This document shows, piece by piece, positions 44,633-54,217 of a DNA stretch of 64,000 nt; within the stretch, counting starts at the first letter, position 1, and each line of letters starts with the position of its first letter. Source of the stretch: Mycobacterium paraense (GTDB lineage Bacteria > Actinomycetota > Actinomycetes > Mycobacteriales > Mycobacteriaceae). Below the pieces are notes generated by a model. The model saw only the letters and a list, made by a program, of their open reading frames with translations, had not been told where the DNA came from and did no database searches. The stretch lies in NCBI RefSeq assembly GCF_002101815.1, contig NZ_LQPM01000010.1, positions 62,001 to 126,000 of the forward strand, given 5' to 3'. Position numbers and translations under genes: made by a program.

Positions 44633-45442
44633 TCAGCCTTTGAAGTAGACGATCTGATGGCTGGTGGCCATCAGGACCCCGTCCCGGGTCCAAAGCTGGG
44701 CGCTCTGGTCAAAGTAGCCGCCGGAGAAGCGGTGGGCGTGGGCGGTGGCCAGGACATAGTCACCACCCACCGCGTCGAGCTGGTGCCGGTCGGCGAGGAA
44801 ATAGGTCGTCAGCGAGATGGTCCCGGCCGGCATGACCGCGCCCCGGCGCAGGAACACCCGCGGGTAGAAGACGTCGGACAGGGCGGCCAGCGCCGGATAG
44901 TCGATCGGGCGTTGCGCTCTGTCGCGCGCCCACAACGTCGTCGTCGACGAAGCGCTGGGTCGCCCGTCCGCGGCGGGGATCGGGCCTTCGACGAACCGCA
45001 TGTCGTAGAGGTCCGCCCAGCGCACGACGTGGCCCATGCCGGTGGGCGCGATCGATTCCGGTGGGGGCGCGCTCGGAGGGCGGGCCTCCGTGTCGGACCA
45101 GGTATCGCGGACGGTCGCGAACACCGCCGTCGCCGTGGCCTTGGTTTCGCCCTGTTGGCGCAGATCCACGTACCAGTGCTGGTTGGTGCGGTTGGTGCGC
45201 ACCACGCGGAGCGAGAGGTCGAACGCGCCGTCGGCGACGGGTGCGGCGAAGTTGACCGTCAACGCCAACGGCTCACCGATGCGGTCGGGATGCGTCTCGA
45301 TGGCCCGCACGATGACGGCCGTGGTGATGCCGCCGAACGGGCCGACCATGTTGGCCCATTCCGGATGGGTCCTGCCGCGCCAGACCTCGGCGTCGATCGC
45401 GTCGAGTTGGACCGCGTCGTCGAACGGGTGCGTGCCGGTCAT
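44633..45442 (-). CDS. Acyl-CoA thioesterase, TesB-like double hotdog
   Basis: 269 residues. Two hotdog halves: HPEWANMVGPFGGITTAVIVRAIE (helix of first hotdog) and DVFYPRVFLRRGAVMPAGTISLTTYF (second). Ends with FDQSAQLWTRDGVLMATSHQIVYF, the usual TesB-like finish. Hydrolyses acyl-CoA. Divergent from the alcohol dehydrogenase gene; the 136-base region between holds a perfect palindrome GCTCGGCCGAGC at 45539-45550. Confidence 0.88.
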   Translation of the reverse strand: MTGTHPFDDAVQLDAIDAEVWRGRTHPEWANMVGPFGGITTAVIVRAIETHPDRIGEPLALTVNFAAPVADGAFDLSLRVVRTNRTNQHWYVDLRQQGETKATATAVFATVRDTWSDTEARPPSAPPPESIAPTGMGHVVRWADLYDMRFVEGPIPAADGRPSASSTTTLWARDRAQRPIDYPALAALSDVFYPRVFLRRGAVMPAGTISLTTYFLADRHQLDAVGGDYVLATAHAHRFSGGYFDQSAQLWTRDGVLMATSHQIVYFKG

Positions 45443-45578
45443 GCCGATTCCTTGATCGCCATAGCATCGGGCGGTAATCGCGCGGCGATGCGGGTCGACG
45501 GCAGATTACTTGGCGCCGAGTGCGACAGCTAAATTGGGGCTCGGCCGAGCCGCGCGTAGCGAAGGAGGCGGGCCCCGC

Positions 45579-46598
45579 ATGAGCCTTCCGGATCGCCAGC
45601 GGGCGATGGTGATGAACACCCCCGGCGCGCCCCTCGAGGTCGTCGACAGGCCGGTCGGCGAACCCGGTCGGGGGCAGGTGCTGGTCAGGGTGCGGGCCTC
45701 GAGCCTCAACTTTCACGACAACGTCAACCTGATGGGGCTGCTCCCCGGGCCGTGGCCACGCGTGCCGATGAGCGACGGCGCCGGGGAAGTGGTGGCGGTC
45801 GGAGCCGGGGTCGACTGGCCGCAGGCGGGGGACCGGGTGATGGGGGCGTTTCACCCCGGCTGGCTCGATGGGCCGCCGACGCCGGAGTCCAAGCGGGAGC
45901 TGCCCGGCGACACCGAAGACGGGTGGCTGCAGCAGTACCGCGTCGCCGACGCCGCGGGACTGGTGCCCACGCCCGCGCACCTGAGCGACGTCGAGGCCGC
46001 GACGGTGCCCTGCGCCGGCGTCACGGCCTGGAGCGCCCTGCGGGAAGCCCGCGTCGACGAAGGCGACGTCGTGGTCACCCAGGGAACCGGCGGGGTGTCG
46101 CTGTTCACCGTCCAGCTCGCGAAACACCTGGGCGCCACCGTGATTCTGACGTCCTCGTCCGACGAGAAGCTGAAGGTCGGATCCGACATGGGCGCAACGC
46201 ATCTCATCAACTACCGCGCGACACCGGACTGGGAGACCGAGGTCAAGCGGCTGACCGGTGGGAGAGGCGCCGACCTGATCGTCGACCTCGGCGGGCCCGC
46301 CACCCTGGCGCAGTCGGTGCATTCGGCGCGGGTCGGCGGCACGGTCGCGGTGATCGGCGTGCTGACCGGATTCGACACGGCGCCCGTCTCGGTCGCGGAA
46401 GTGATGCTCAACAACCTGCGCATCGTCGGGATCACGGTGGGCAGCGTGCGCGAGCACCGGCTGTTGTGCGAGTTCATGACGAGCGCGGGCATCAAGCCCC
46501 ACATCAGCCACGTGTTCGACTGGGAGCAGCTCGACGACGCGATGGCGGTGATGCGGGCCGGTCGGCACGTCGGCAAGATCGCGCTCACCATCCCATAG
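45579..46598 (+). CDS. Zinc-free MDR alcohol dehydrogenase/quinone oxidoreductase
   Basis: 339 residues. Medium-chain reductase: GroES-like N-terminus (RASSLNFHDNVNLMGLLPG, MSDGAGEVVAVG) and Rossmann domain (VVTQGTGGVSLFTVQLAKHLGATVI). The structural-zinc cysteines and the catalytic Cys of classical ADHs are absent, which points to a quinone-oxidoreductase-like enzyme. ATG 45579 behind AAGGAGG. Followed 15 bases later by the DUF1801 gene. Confidence 0.92.
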   Translation: MSLPDRQRAMVMNTPGAPLEVVDRPVGEPGRGQVLVRVRASSLNFHDNVNLMGLLPGPWPRVPMSDGAGEVVAVGAGVDWPQAGDRVMGAFHPGWLDGPPTPESKRELPGDTEDGWLQQYRVADAAGLVPTPAHLSDVEAATVPCAGVTAWSALREARVDEGDVVVTQGTGGVSLFTVQLAKHLGATVILTSSSDEKLKVGSDMGATHLINYRATPDWETEVKRLTGGRGADLIVDLGGPATLAQSVHSARVGGTVAVIGVLTGFDTAPVSVAEVMLNNLRIVGITVGSVREHRLLCEFMTSAGIKPHISHVFDWEQLDDAMAVMRAGRHVGKIALTIP

Positions 46599-46613
46599 AA
46601 AGGCGACGACCAC

Positions 46614-46979
46614 ATGACGGAGCCTCCTGCGAAGCTGATCGACGCCCGAATCAAGGAGCTGGGCGATTGGCGCGGTGAAACGCTCGCTCACATCAGAAGA
46701 TTGATCAAGCAGGCCGATCCCGACGTGGTCGAGGAATGGAAGTGGCGCGGCGTACCCGTCTGGTATCACGACGGGATGATCTGCACCGGGGAGACGTACA
46801 AGAACGTGGTGAAGATGACATTTGCCAAGGGCGCCTCGCTGGACGATCCGTCGGGTCTTTTCAACTCCAGCCTCGACGGCAACACGCGGCGGGCCATCGA
46901 CTTCCACGAGGGAGACACGATCGATGAGAAGGCGCTGACCGCGCTCATCCGCGAGGCGGTGCGGCTGAACGCGTCCTAG
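46614..46979 (+). CDS. DUF1801 (YdhG-like) protein
   Basis: 121 residues with the family layout: IDARIKELGDWRGETLAHIRRLIKQADPDVVEEWKWRGVPVWYHDGMICTGETYKNVVKMTF and the loop SLDGNTRRAIDFHEGD. Small cytosolic alpha/beta protein; function unknown. Co-directional with the dehydrogenase before it; two palindromes follow its stop. Confidence 0.88.
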   Translation: MTEPPAKLIDARIKELGDWRGETLAHIRRLIKQADPDVVEEWKWRGVPVWYHDGMICTGETYKNVVKMTFAKGASLDDPSGLFNSSLDGNTRRAIDFHEGDTIDEKALTALIREAVRLNAS

Positions 46980-46984
46980 TCGAC

Positions 46985-47013
46985 CTGTACAGTCGCCAAG
47001 GGGTGCTGTACAG
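46985..47013. promoter_or_regulatory. Paired CTGTACAG operator candidate
   Basis: Two copies of CTGTACAGTCGCC, each with the perfect palindrome CTGTACAG, at 46985-46992 and 47006-47013. The 21-base spacing is two helical turns. They lie between the DUF1801 stop and the acyl-CoA dehydrogenase, so a repressor of the latter is likely; no regulator gene is adjacent. Confidence 0.6.
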
Positions 47014-47046
47014 TCGCCCAGCACAAGCTCGAGGAGGCCATCGGCG

Positions 47047-47070
47047 ATGACGCGCAGGCGAATTCGGTGA
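47047..47070 (+). CDS. Possible seven-codon leader ORF
   Basis: ATG 47047, nine bases after GAGGAGG, encodes MTRRRIR and stops with a TGA that overlaps the GTG of the acyl-CoA dehydrogenase gene (GTGA). The dehydrogenase start itself has no ribosome-binding site, so it may depend on this leader for translation. Confidence 0.4.
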   Translation: MTRRRIR

Positions 47071-48314
47071 GCGCCGAGTCGGTCGAGGAGTTCCGCGGCC
47101 GAGCCAAAGGCTGGTTGGCCGCGAACCTGCCAAGGCTCGACTCCGACGAGGCCATGGTCCTGGAGCGCGACGAGCTGGCGTCGTGGCGGCGCGCCCGCGA
47201 ACTGCAGCGCAAGTTGTACGACGGGGGATTCGCCGGCATCTGCTTCCCGCGGGAGTACGGCGGGCTGGGACTGGGCTACGAGTACAAAAAGGCCTTCGAC
47301 GCCGAGGCCCTGGCCTACGAGACGCCGCTGCTGCTCAACATCCCGTCCTTCGCCATCTGCTGCGCGACGATCCTGGACATGGGCAGCGAGGAGCAGAAGC
47401 GCACCCACATCCGCGCGGCGCTGCGCGGCGACGAAGTCCTCGTTCAACTGTTGTCGGAGCCCAGCGGCGGGTCGGATCTGGCCGGCGTGATCACCCGGGC
47501 CGATCGCCGGGACGGACGCTGGATCATCAACGGCGCCAAGACATGGAGCACGTGGGCGTTCGCCGCCGACTACGGCCTGTGCCTGGCCCGAACAGACTGG
47601 GACGCACCAAAACACAACGGCCTCACCATGTTTCTGGTGCCCCTTCGGCACCCGGGGGTGACGATCAACCGCATCCGTCAGGTCAACGGCTCGGTCGAAT
47701 TCTGCGAGGAATTCTTCGACGACGTCGACGTGGGCGACGACGCCGTCGTCGGGGAACCCGGCAAGGGATGGGAGGTCGCCTCGCGGCAGCTCTACCACGA
47801 GCGGCGCACCATGGGCGACGGCTCGGAGTACACCAGCGGCCCGGGAATCGCTGAGGCCGAGGATATTTCGATCGACCTGATGTCGCTGGTCGAGCGCTCG
47901 AAGCAGGGCGGCAGCGAACGGGTCCGGGAGATGGTCGGCCGGGCGCTGGTGCACCGGGCGGTGCACGGGCAGCTCAGCGAGCACGTCTTCCACGCCGTCG
48001 TCGCCGGCACCCTGCCCCCGGCCGCGGGATCGATCATCCGGCTCGACATGGCCGCGGTTCACGACGTCGAGAACGACACCGCCCACGCCATCGCCGGCCC
48101 GGCGGCCGTGGTCGAGGACGACGCGGGCTTGCTCGACGTCGGCACGCGTTACCTGGGCCGCCAGATCGCCAGCATCGGCGGCGGCACGACGGAGATGGCG
48201 CGCAACGTGATCGGCGAGCGCGTGTTGAACTTTCCCCGCGAGTACGCCGCCGATCGCGGCGTGCCGTTCAACCAGGTGCGCCGGGGCAAAGCCGTAGAGG
48301 GAGGCCCGAAGTGA
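47067..48314 (+). CDS. Acyl-CoA dehydrogenase
   Basis: 415 residues from GTG 47067. Classical ACAD: PREYGGLGLGYEYKKAFDAEA, FAD/substrate segment LLSEPSGGSDLAGVITRADR, WIINGAKTWSTWAFAADYGL, and C-terminal IGGGTTEMARNVIGERVLNFPRE. Oxidises an acyl-CoA to the enoyl-CoA; the partner domain is helical throughout. The length and IGGGTTEMARN ending are those of the FadE group used for sterol or branched-chain acyl-CoA. Overlaps the next gene (GTGA). Confidence 0.93.
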   Translation: MSAESVEEFRGRAKGWLAANLPRLDSDEAMVLERDELASWRRARELQRKLYDGGFAGICFPREYGGLGLGYEYKKAFDAEALAYETPLLLNIPSFAICCATILDMGSEEQKRTHIRAALRGDEVLVQLLSEPSGGSDLAGVITRADRRDGRWIINGAKTWSTWAFAADYGLCLARTDWDAPKHNGLTMFLVPLRHPGVTINRIRQVNGSVEFCEEFFDDVDVGDDAVVGEPGKGWEVASRQLYHERRTMGDGSEYTSGPGIAEAEDISIDLMSLVERSKQGGSERVREMVGRALVHRAVHGQLSEHVFHAVVAGTLPPAAGSIIRLDMAAVHDVENDTAHAIAGPAAVVEDDAGLLDVGTRYLGRQIASIGGGTTEMARNVIGERVLNFPREYAADRGVPFNQVRRGKAVEGGPK

Positions 48315-49174
48315 GCGACCGGCCCCGCGACATCCGCGAGCTCGCCAGCGACACCGACGCCTACCGCGACGAGTTGTTCCGGCGCTGGACCGGACTGCTC
48401 AGCTACCGCTACATCGGCCGCAACCACTCGGCCATGAACCTCGGCGAATCCGACGACACCGTCACCATCCGCCGCGACATGCGCAACGAGGCCGGTGGCC
48501 TGATGGTCGCGCCGCTGGCCATCTCGTCGCCGGAGGGATGTCAGACCGACATGGTCGCGGTCCCCAATCCGGTCATCGCGTCGGTACAGATCGTCGACCC
48601 GGGCTACGACGTCACGAGAATCGAGATCGTCGGGTCCGGCATCGTGCATCAGGGCCGGACGATGGGCTACGGCCGGTGCAAGATCGTGGACGCCGACAAT
48701 CCCGACCGCGTGATCGCCTTCAACGAGGGGCAGGGGGCGGTCATCGGTGTCCCCCCGGAAGGCCTTGGCAAGATGGATGTTTCGGGCACCGAGCTGATCA
48801 TCGAGGACTCGCCCGACCTGCCGCCGCTGTGGGAAGCCTTCGGTGCGAGCAAGCGCGACGACGGCCATTGGGTGCTGCCGGCGCTGAGCGCCGAACTCGC
48901 CTCGCCGGACGCCGCGCTGCACATCGGGCCCCAGCACGTCGTCCTCGAGACCGCCGCGACCGACCTGGCAGCCGACCTTGCCGGAACGAGGAAGGTCCAG
49001 GTGATCAGCTGGCACGTCATGTTCATGTCCCGCGGCAAGGTCGGCCCCTTCCGCGTGGAAGGCACCGCGCACGGCGGCGGCGGGCGCGTCGGGGTGCGCA
49101 TGCTGCTGCACGACGAGGGCAACGCGGACAAGGCGATCACCTCCGCCGCGGCGATCTTCGACGTCGTCGATTAG
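48311..49174 (+). CDS. Hotdog-fold thioesterase-like protein
   Basis: 287 residues, GTG start overlapping the ACAD stop. Two PaaI-like halves: GRNHSAMNLGESDDTVTIRRDMRNEAGGLMVAPLAI and PQHVVLETAATDLAADL...VQVISWHVMFMSRGKVGPFRVEG. Probably hydrolyses or binds the acyl-CoA made by the upstream dehydrogenase. The assignment to the hotdog fold rests on pattern only. Confidence 0.7.
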   Translation: MSDRPRDIRELASDTDAYRDELFRRWTGLLSYRYIGRNHSAMNLGESDDTVTIRRDMRNEAGGLMVAPLAISSPEGCQTDMVAVPNPVIASVQIVDPGYDVTRIEIVGSGIVHQGRTMGYGRCKIVDADNPDRVIAFNEGQGAVIGVPPEGLGKMDVSGTELIIEDSPDLPPLWEAFGASKRDDGHWVLPALSAELASPDAALHIGPQHVVLETAATDLAADLAGTRKVQVISWHVMFMSRGKVGPFRVEGTAHGGGGRVGVRMLLHDEGNADKAITSAAAIFDVVD

Positions 49175-49366
49175 TTCGGGCGTTTCGAATACGGGCCGCG
49201 GTGCCAATTGAACTGAACCGGAATCAGCAGCGAACGACCGGTGAAACTTCGCGGCTTTCCCTCGCGCGCCGGCGCCGGGCCGAGAATCATTGACATAAGA
49301 AATGGTAAACCTGTAAAACCATCGATGGTGGAACCATTGATGCGGAGCTTGACTGCAGGGGGAGCG

Positions 49367-49705
49367 ATGAAGCGCGATATCAAGACGATGGGTGCGTGCG
49401 CGCTCGGCGCCGCTTTGGCGGTGGTGCTCATGCCGGCGGGCGTCGCGCGCGCCGACCAGACGGACCAGGACTTCACCAACTTCCTGAATTCCCACGGCAT
49501 CAACCTCGGCAACACCGACCAGACCGTGAACATGGCGCGGGTGATGTGTCAGGACCTCAACGCCGGTTACACGCAGAAGGACGAGATCGACCAACTGACG
49601 GGCGCGCACCGGCTGAACCAGTCGCAAGCCGAGACGTTCGTCGGCGCCGCCACCGCGGACTACTGCCCCGGAAAGCACAGCCCTAACCGCCCGAAAGCCA
49701 AGTAG
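49367..49705 (+). CDS. Secreted DUF732 protein
   Basis: 112 residues. Signal peptide with cleavage expected at GVARA-DQ, leaving a mature protein of about 80 residues with one pair of cysteines (RVMCQDL and DYCPG) that should be disulfide-bonded. Pattern DQDFTNFLNSHGINLGNTDQTVNMARVMCQDL is the DUF732 signature, a family of small exported mycobacterial proteins of unknown function. ATG 49367 follows GGGGGAG. Confidence 0.87.
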   Translation: MKRDIKTMGACALGAALAVVLMPAGVARADQTDQDFTNFLNSHGINLGNTDQTVNMARVMCQDLNAGYTQKDEIDQLTGAHRLNQSQAETFVGAATADYCPGKHSPNRPKAK

Positions 49706-49724
49706 CTGCTGATCAAACCCTGGT

Positions 49725-49748
49725 CATACATCTGCGTGCATATGTATG
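49725..49748. promoter_or_regulatory. Inverted repeat upstream of fabG3-like gene
   Basis: CATACAT (49725-49731) and ATGTATG (49742-49748) are perfect complements around a ten-base centre, 36 bases before the dehydrogenase start and beside the likely promoter. Operator for an unidentified regulator. Confidence 0.45.
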
Positions 49749-49784
49749 GTGCAACAAACCCATGGGCACGACAGGAGCAGACCA

Positions 49785-50567
49785 GTGGCAGAACGCTTGG
49801 CGGGAAAAGTCGCGCTCATCAGCGGCGGTGCGCGGGGGATGGGGGCCTCGCACGTGCGAACGCTGGTGGCCGAGGGGGCCAAGGTGGTGTTCGGCGACAT
49901 TCTCGACGACGAGGGCAAGGCGGTGGCGGCCGAGGTCGGTGACGCGGCCCGCTACGTGCACCTCGACGTCACCAAACCGGAGGATTGGGACGCGGCGGTA
50001 GCCACCGCCATCGGCGAGTACGGCGGCGTCGACGTGCTGGTGAACAACGCCGGCATCATCAACATCGGAACCCTGGAGGACTACGCCCTCTCCGAGTGGC
50101 ACCGGATCCTGGACATCAACCTCACGGGCGTGTTTCTCGGCATCCGCGCCGTGGTGAAACCCATGAAGGAAGCGGGACGGGGATCGATCATCAACATCTC
50201 CTCGATCGAGGGCATGGCCGGCACCATCGCCTGCCACGGTTACACCGCAACCAAATTCGCGGTCCGGGGCCTGACGAAGTCGGCGGCGTTGGAGCTGGGC
50301 CCGAGCGGCATCCGGGTCAACTCGATCCATCCCGGGCTCATCAAGACGCCGATGACCGAGTGGGTCCCCGACGACATCTTCAACACCGCGCTGGGCCGGA
50401 TCGCCCAGCCCAAGGAGGTCTCCAACCTGGTGGTGTACCTGGCCAGCGACGAGTCGAGCTATTCGACCGGCTCGGAGTTCGTCGTCGACGGCGGCACCAC
50501 CGCGGGCCTCGCGCACAAGGACTTTTCCGCGGTCGACGCCAGCCAGCAGCCCGAGTGGGTCACCTAG
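49785..50567 (+). CDS. fabG3: Steroid dehydrogenase-type SDR, FabG3 (Rv2002-like)
   Basis: 260 residues from GTG 49785, the same length as Rv2002 of M. tuberculosis, which is a 20-beta-hydroxysteroid dehydrogenase. Rossmann GGARGMG, VNNAGI, Ser in NISSIEG and catalytic Tyr/Lys in YTATK are all present, as are GDILDDEGKAVAAE and the C-terminal SSYSTGSEFVVDGG. AGGAG lies ten bases before the start. Fits a role in steroid or hydroxy-lipid oxidation. Convergent with mmpL, separated by a strong hairpin. Confidence 0.93.
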   Translation: MAERLAGKVALISGGARGMGASHVRTLVAEGAKVVFGDILDDEGKAVAAEVGDAARYVHLDVTKPEDWDAAVATAIGEYGGVDVLVNNAGIINIGTLEDYALSEWHRILDINLTGVFLGIRAVVKPMKEAGRGSIINISSIEGMAGTIACHGYTATKFAVRGLTKSAALELGPSGIRVNSIHPGLIKTPMTEWVPDDIFNTALGRIAQPKEVSNLVVYLASDESSYSTGSEFVVDGGTTAGLAHKDFSAVDASQQPEWVT

Positions 50568-50587
50568 GCCGAACCGAAATCGAAACT

Positions 50588-50630
50588 GCGTACAGCGCTG
50601 AAAAATTCGGGTCAAGCACGCGCTGTGCGC
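50588..50630. terminator. Bidirectional terminator-like hairpin
   Basis: GCGTACAGCGC (50588-50598) pairs with GCGCTGTGCGC (50620-50630), 10 of 11 positions plus a G-T pair, around a 21-base AT-richer loop. Placed between the convergent fabG3 and mmpL genes. No U-tract, as usual for mycobacterial terminators. Confidence 0.55.
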
Positions 50631-50654
50631 AGGCTCGGCGCGTCGTCACCTAGC

Positions 50655-53552
50655 TCAGGGCGCCACCGCGAACGATTCGTGCTCCTTTGCCGGCGTCGGC
50701 CACGGCGACGGTACCGGCCGTTGCCGCACCCGTTGGGGCCACCAGAACCACTTGCCCAGCAGCGCGGCAATCGACGGGGTCATCAGCGACCGCACGATCA
50801 GCGTGTCGAAGAGCAGGCCGAGGCCGATGGTCGTACCGACCTGGCCGATCACCGTGAGCTCACTGACCGCCATCGTCATCATCGTGAAGGCGAACACCAG
50901 CCCCGCCGAGGTGACCACCGACCCGGTTCCGCCCATGGCCCGGATGATGCCCGTGTTCAGGCCCGCGTGTATTTCTTCCTTGAACCGGGACACCAGCAGC
51001 AGGTTGTAGTCGGCGCCGACGGCCAGCAGGATGATGACCGACATCGCCAGCACCATCCAGTGCAGCTCGATGCCGATCAGGTGTTGCCAGATCAGCACCG
51101 AGAGCCCGAAGGACGCGCCGAGCGACAGCAAGACCGTTCCGACGATCACCGCCGAGGCCACGACACTTCGCGTGATGATCAGCATGATGATGAAAATCAG
51201 GCACAGCGAGGCGATTCCGGCGATCAGCAGGTCGTAGTTGCTGCCGTCCTGCATGTCCTTGAAGGTCGCCGCGGTCCCGCCGAGGTAGATCTTGGAGCCT
51301 TCCAGGGGTGTGCCCTTGAGCGCTTCGTACGTGGCCTTCTTGATCGCATCGATGTGCGAAATGCCCTCCGGCGTCATGGGATCGCCGTCGTGGCTGATGA
51401 TGAAGCGCACCGCGTGCCCGTCGGGCGGCAGGAAGTTCTTCATGCCCTTCTTGAACTCGGCGTTGTTGAAGGTCTCCGGCGGCAGGTAGAACGAGTCGTC
51501 GTTCTTGGAGGCGTCGAACGCCTTGCCCATGGCGCTGGAGTTCTTCTGGGCCTCGTTCTGCTGATCCTGCAGACCCTTCTGGGTCGAATACATGGTCAGC
51601 ATCGTCGTTTTCATGGCCTTCATGTTCTCGATCATGGACGGCATCAGCGCCACCATCTGAGGCATGAGCGTGTCGAGGTGATCCATCACGGGCAGCAGGC
51701 TTTGGATGTCATCGGTCATCGTGTCGATGCCGTCGAGGGCGTCGAAGACCGAGCGCAGCGAAAAGCAGACCGGGATGTCGTAGCAGTGCTTCTCCCAATA
51801 GAAGTAGCTGCGGAGCGGTCGGAAGAAGTCCTCGAAATCGGCCATGTGGTCGCGCAATTCGGCGACGTCGATGGTCATGTCGTGCATTTTCTTGACCATG
51901 ACGTGCATGCTGTCGGCCATCTGCGCGGTGATGCTCTGCATCTTGACCATGCTGTCGATGGTGGTCTGCATCATGTCGGCCTGGTGCAGCATGTCGGCCA
52001 TCTGGTCCGCTTGGTACTTCTGGTTCATCTGCTGGGAGACGCCCTGCATGCTGATCTGGAACGGGATCGAGGTGTGCTCGATCGGCGTGCCCTGCGGCCG
52101 GGTGATCGCCTGCACGCGCGAGATGCCGGGCACCCGGAAGATCGACTTGGCGATCTTGTCGATGACCAGGAAGTCGGCGGAATTGCGTAGGTCGTGGTCA
52201 CTTTCGATCATCAGCAGCTCGGGATTCATCCGCGCCTTGGAGAAGTGCCGGTCGGCGGCCGCGTATCCGGCGTTCGCCGGCAGATCGGCGGGCAGGTACT
52301 TGCGGTCGTTGTAGTTGGTCCGGTACCCGGGCAGGGTGAGCAGGCCGACGAGCGCGATCGCAATCGTGACGATCAGAACGGGGCCGGGCCACCGGACGAC
52401 GACGGCGCCGATCTTGCGCCAGCCGCGGATCCGCTGTGTGCGCCGGGGCTCGAGCGTCTGGCGGAACCGCGACGCCACCGAGAGGACCGCGGGGCCCAGC
52501 GTCAGGGCCGCCGCGACCACGACCACCATGCCGATGGCCAACGGGATGCCCAGCGTCTGGAAGTAGGGCAGGTTGGTGAAGTGCAGGCAGAACGTCGCGC
52601 CGGCGATGGTCAGGCCCGACCCGGCCACCACGTGCGCGGTGCCGCCAAACATCGTGTAATACGAGTCTTCTCGCGATTCACCGATCGAGCGGGCCTCCTG
52701 ATATCGCCCGATCAAAAAGATCGCGTAGTCGGTCGCGGCCGCGATCGCCAGCGTGACCAACAGGTTGGTGGCGAAGGTGGAGAGCCCGATGATGTTGTAG
52801 TAGCCGAGGAAGGCCACCATGCCGCGCGCGGCGGCGAGTTCGAGCACGACCATCACCAACGTGAGCAGCACCGTGACGATCGATCGGTACACCATCAGCA
52901 GCATCGCGATGATCACGATGAACGTGACCGTGGTGATCACCTGCAGGCTGCGGTCACCGGCGATGTGCTGATCCGCTTGCACGGCGGCGGGTCCGGTGAC
53001 GTAGGCCTTGACCCCGGCGGGCGGGGGCAGGTGCTTGACGATGTCCTGGACGGCCTCGACCGACTCGTTGGCCAGCGCCTCGCCCTGGTTACCCGCGAGG
53101 TAGACCTGGACGTACGCGGCCTTGCCGTCGTTGCTCTGGACGCCGGCCCCACTGAGTGGGTCGCTCCACATGTCTTGGACGTGCTCGACGTGTTTGGTGT
53201 CGGCGTCGAGCTTCTTGACCATCTGGTCGTAGTACGCGTGGGCGTCGGCGCCCAGCGGATTTTGGCCCTCCAGCACGATCATGACCGAACTGTTGGACTT
53301 GTACTCGTGGAACACCTCGCCCATGTGTTTGGTCGCGATGACCGATTGCGCGTCGTCGGGGCTCATCGAGACCGAGCGCATCTTCCCGACCTCGTCCAGC
53401 TGCGGGACGATCGTGTTGAGCACCGCGATGATCGCGATCCAGCCCAGGATGATGGGCACCGCGAAGCGTCGGATTAATCGCGGGATCGCCGGGCGCACAG
53501 CGTGTCTGGTGATCGGGAGGGTGTCGGTGGGGTGTTCAGCGTTTGCGCTCAT
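50655..53552 (-). CDS. mmpL: MmpL family RND lipid transporter
   Basis: 965 residues, twelve membrane helices in two RND halves. The conserved proton-relay Asp-Tyr pairs are visible in both halves: [18 protein letters not shown] and [17 protein letters not shown]. Two large periplasmic loops, the second of them (about 400-720) Met- and Asp-rich helical. Exports a lipid or siderophore with the MmpS partner. ATG 53552 overlaps the mmpS stop (ATGA). TetR gene and repeated operator motif lie upstream. Confidence 0.95.
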   Translation of the reverse strand: MSANAEHPTDTLPITRHAVRPAIPRLIRRFAVPIILGWIAIIAVLNTIVPQLDEVGKMRSVSMSPDDAQSVIATKHMGEVFHEYKSNSSVMIVLEGQNPLGADAHAYYDQMVKKLDADTKHVEHVQDMWSDPLSGAGVQSNDGKAAYVQVYLAGNQGEALANESVEAVQDIVKHLPPPAGVKAYVTGPAAVQADQHIAGDRSLQVITTVTFIVIIAMLLMVYRSIVTVLLTLVMVVLELAAARGMVAFLGYYNIIGLSTFATNLLVTLAIAAATDYAIFLIGRYQEARSIGESREDSYYTMFGGTAHVVAGSGLTIAGATFCLHFTNLPYFQTLGIPLAIGMVVVVAAALTLGPAVLSVASRFRQTLEPRRTQRIRGWRKIGAVVVRWPGPVLIVTIAIALVGLLTLPGYRTNYNDRKYLPADLPANAGYAAADRHFSKARMNPELLMIESDHDLRNSADFLVIDKIAKSIFRVPGISRVQAITRPQGTPIEHTSIPFQISMQGVSQQMNQKYQADQMADMLHQADMMQTTIDSMVKMQSITAQMADSMHVMVKKMHDMTIDVAELRDHMADFEDFFRPLRSYFYWEKHCYDIPVCFSLRSVFDALDGIDTMTDDIQSLLPVMDHLDTLMPQMVALMPSMIENMKAMKTTMLTMYSTQKGLQDQQNEAQKNSSAMGKAFDASKNDDSFYLPPETFNNAEFKKGMKNFLPPDGHAVRFIISHDGDPMTPEGISHIDAIKKATYEALKGTPLEGSKIYLGGTAATFKDMQDGSNYDLLIAGIASLCLIFIIMLIITRSVVASAVIVGTVLLSLGASFGLSVLIWQHLIGIELHWMVLAMSVIILLAVGADYNLLLVSRFKEEIHAGLNTGIIRAMGGTGSVVTSAGLVFAFTMMTMAVSELTVIGQVGTTIGLGLLFDTLIVRSLMTPSIAALLGKWFWWPQRVRQRPVPSPWPTPAKEHESFAVAP

Positions 53553-53983
53553 GCGGATTTCACCAGACAAAAGGTCAGGGCGTGCACGCCGTTGGTTATC
53601 TTCTCGTCCTTCACTTCGTCGTCGATGGTGATGCGACAACCGAGGCGGTCACCGTCGCTTTGCGCCGAGAGGTTGGGGAAGACCGACGGGGCGGTCGTGG
53701 ACAGCACCAGGGTCCAGGGCAGCGGCGCGTCGTCGATCCGCTTGGGGTCGGCGGCCAGATCCAGGTAGTTGACGTTGGCGTGACTGGCCGAGCCGAAGAT
53801 CTCGTACTTGACGACCTTGGGCTTGAACGGCTTGGAGTCCTCCTGCCGAGGGCTCGTCAGGACGCCGGTGTCGTTGGCCGTGAAGAAGGACTTGACCCGC
53901 GCCACGGTGAATCCGCCGATCACCACCACCGCCACGATCAACAGCGGCAACCACGCGTTGCGCACGACCCTGGATAGCTGCAC
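53549..53983 (-). CDS. mmpS: MmpS family accessory membrane protein
   Basis: 144 residues from GTG 53983. One N-terminal membrane helix ([20 protein letters not shown]) and a periplasmic beta domain with [19 protein letters not shown], the MmpS signature, plus two cysteines ([14 protein letters not shown]). Assists the MmpL encoded next. The region between it and the TetR gene carries an operator-like motif at 54168-54192. Confidence 0.95.
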   Translation of the reverse strand: MQLSRVVRNAWLPLLIVAVVVIGGFTVARVKSFFTANDTGVLTSPRQEDSKPFKPKVVKYEIFGSASHANVNYLDLAADPKRIDDAPLPWTLVLSTTAPSVFPNLSAQSDGDRLGCRITIDDEVKDEKITNGVHALTFCLVKSA

Positions 53984-54167
53984 CTGCGTGGATTCCTCTC
54001 GTCGTCAAATCAACGTTGGTGCGTCGCCTTCGAGGTGATCACCGTATTAGGTTGCGCCACAACGGCGTTCGCACGCCGCCGTGATGGGTTTGAGCCGTCG
54101 GGCCCTGGGAAGCCTGTCCCTGCATCGCGAACCCCCGTCTGATGCCACCACAGCATAATACACCGCC

Positions 54168-54192
54168 TGCACAATTTGCAGACCATGCAAAC
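54168..54192. promoter_or_regulatory. Operator-like motif upstream of mmpS
   Basis: Begins TGCACAAT and contains GCA and TGCA elements; 18 of 25 bases match the motif at 54839-54863. It lies 185 bases before mmpS, within its promoter region, and just past the stop of the TetR gene. Confidence 0.6.
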
Positions 54193-54217
54193 GAAGGTGA
54201 TCTAGCTAACTATCGCG

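Noticed and set aside
46980..47066. LexA/SOS box
   Set aside because: The CTGTACAG palindromes do not match the mycobacterial SOS box, which centres on TCGAAC and GTTCGA.
45273..48086. 937-codon open frame on the minus strand
   Set aside because: It lies opposite the alcohol dehydrogenase, DUF1801 and acyl-CoA dehydrogenase genes, which have clear motifs. Its translation is rich in Arg, His, Asp and Val without any domain. High GC produces such shadow frames.
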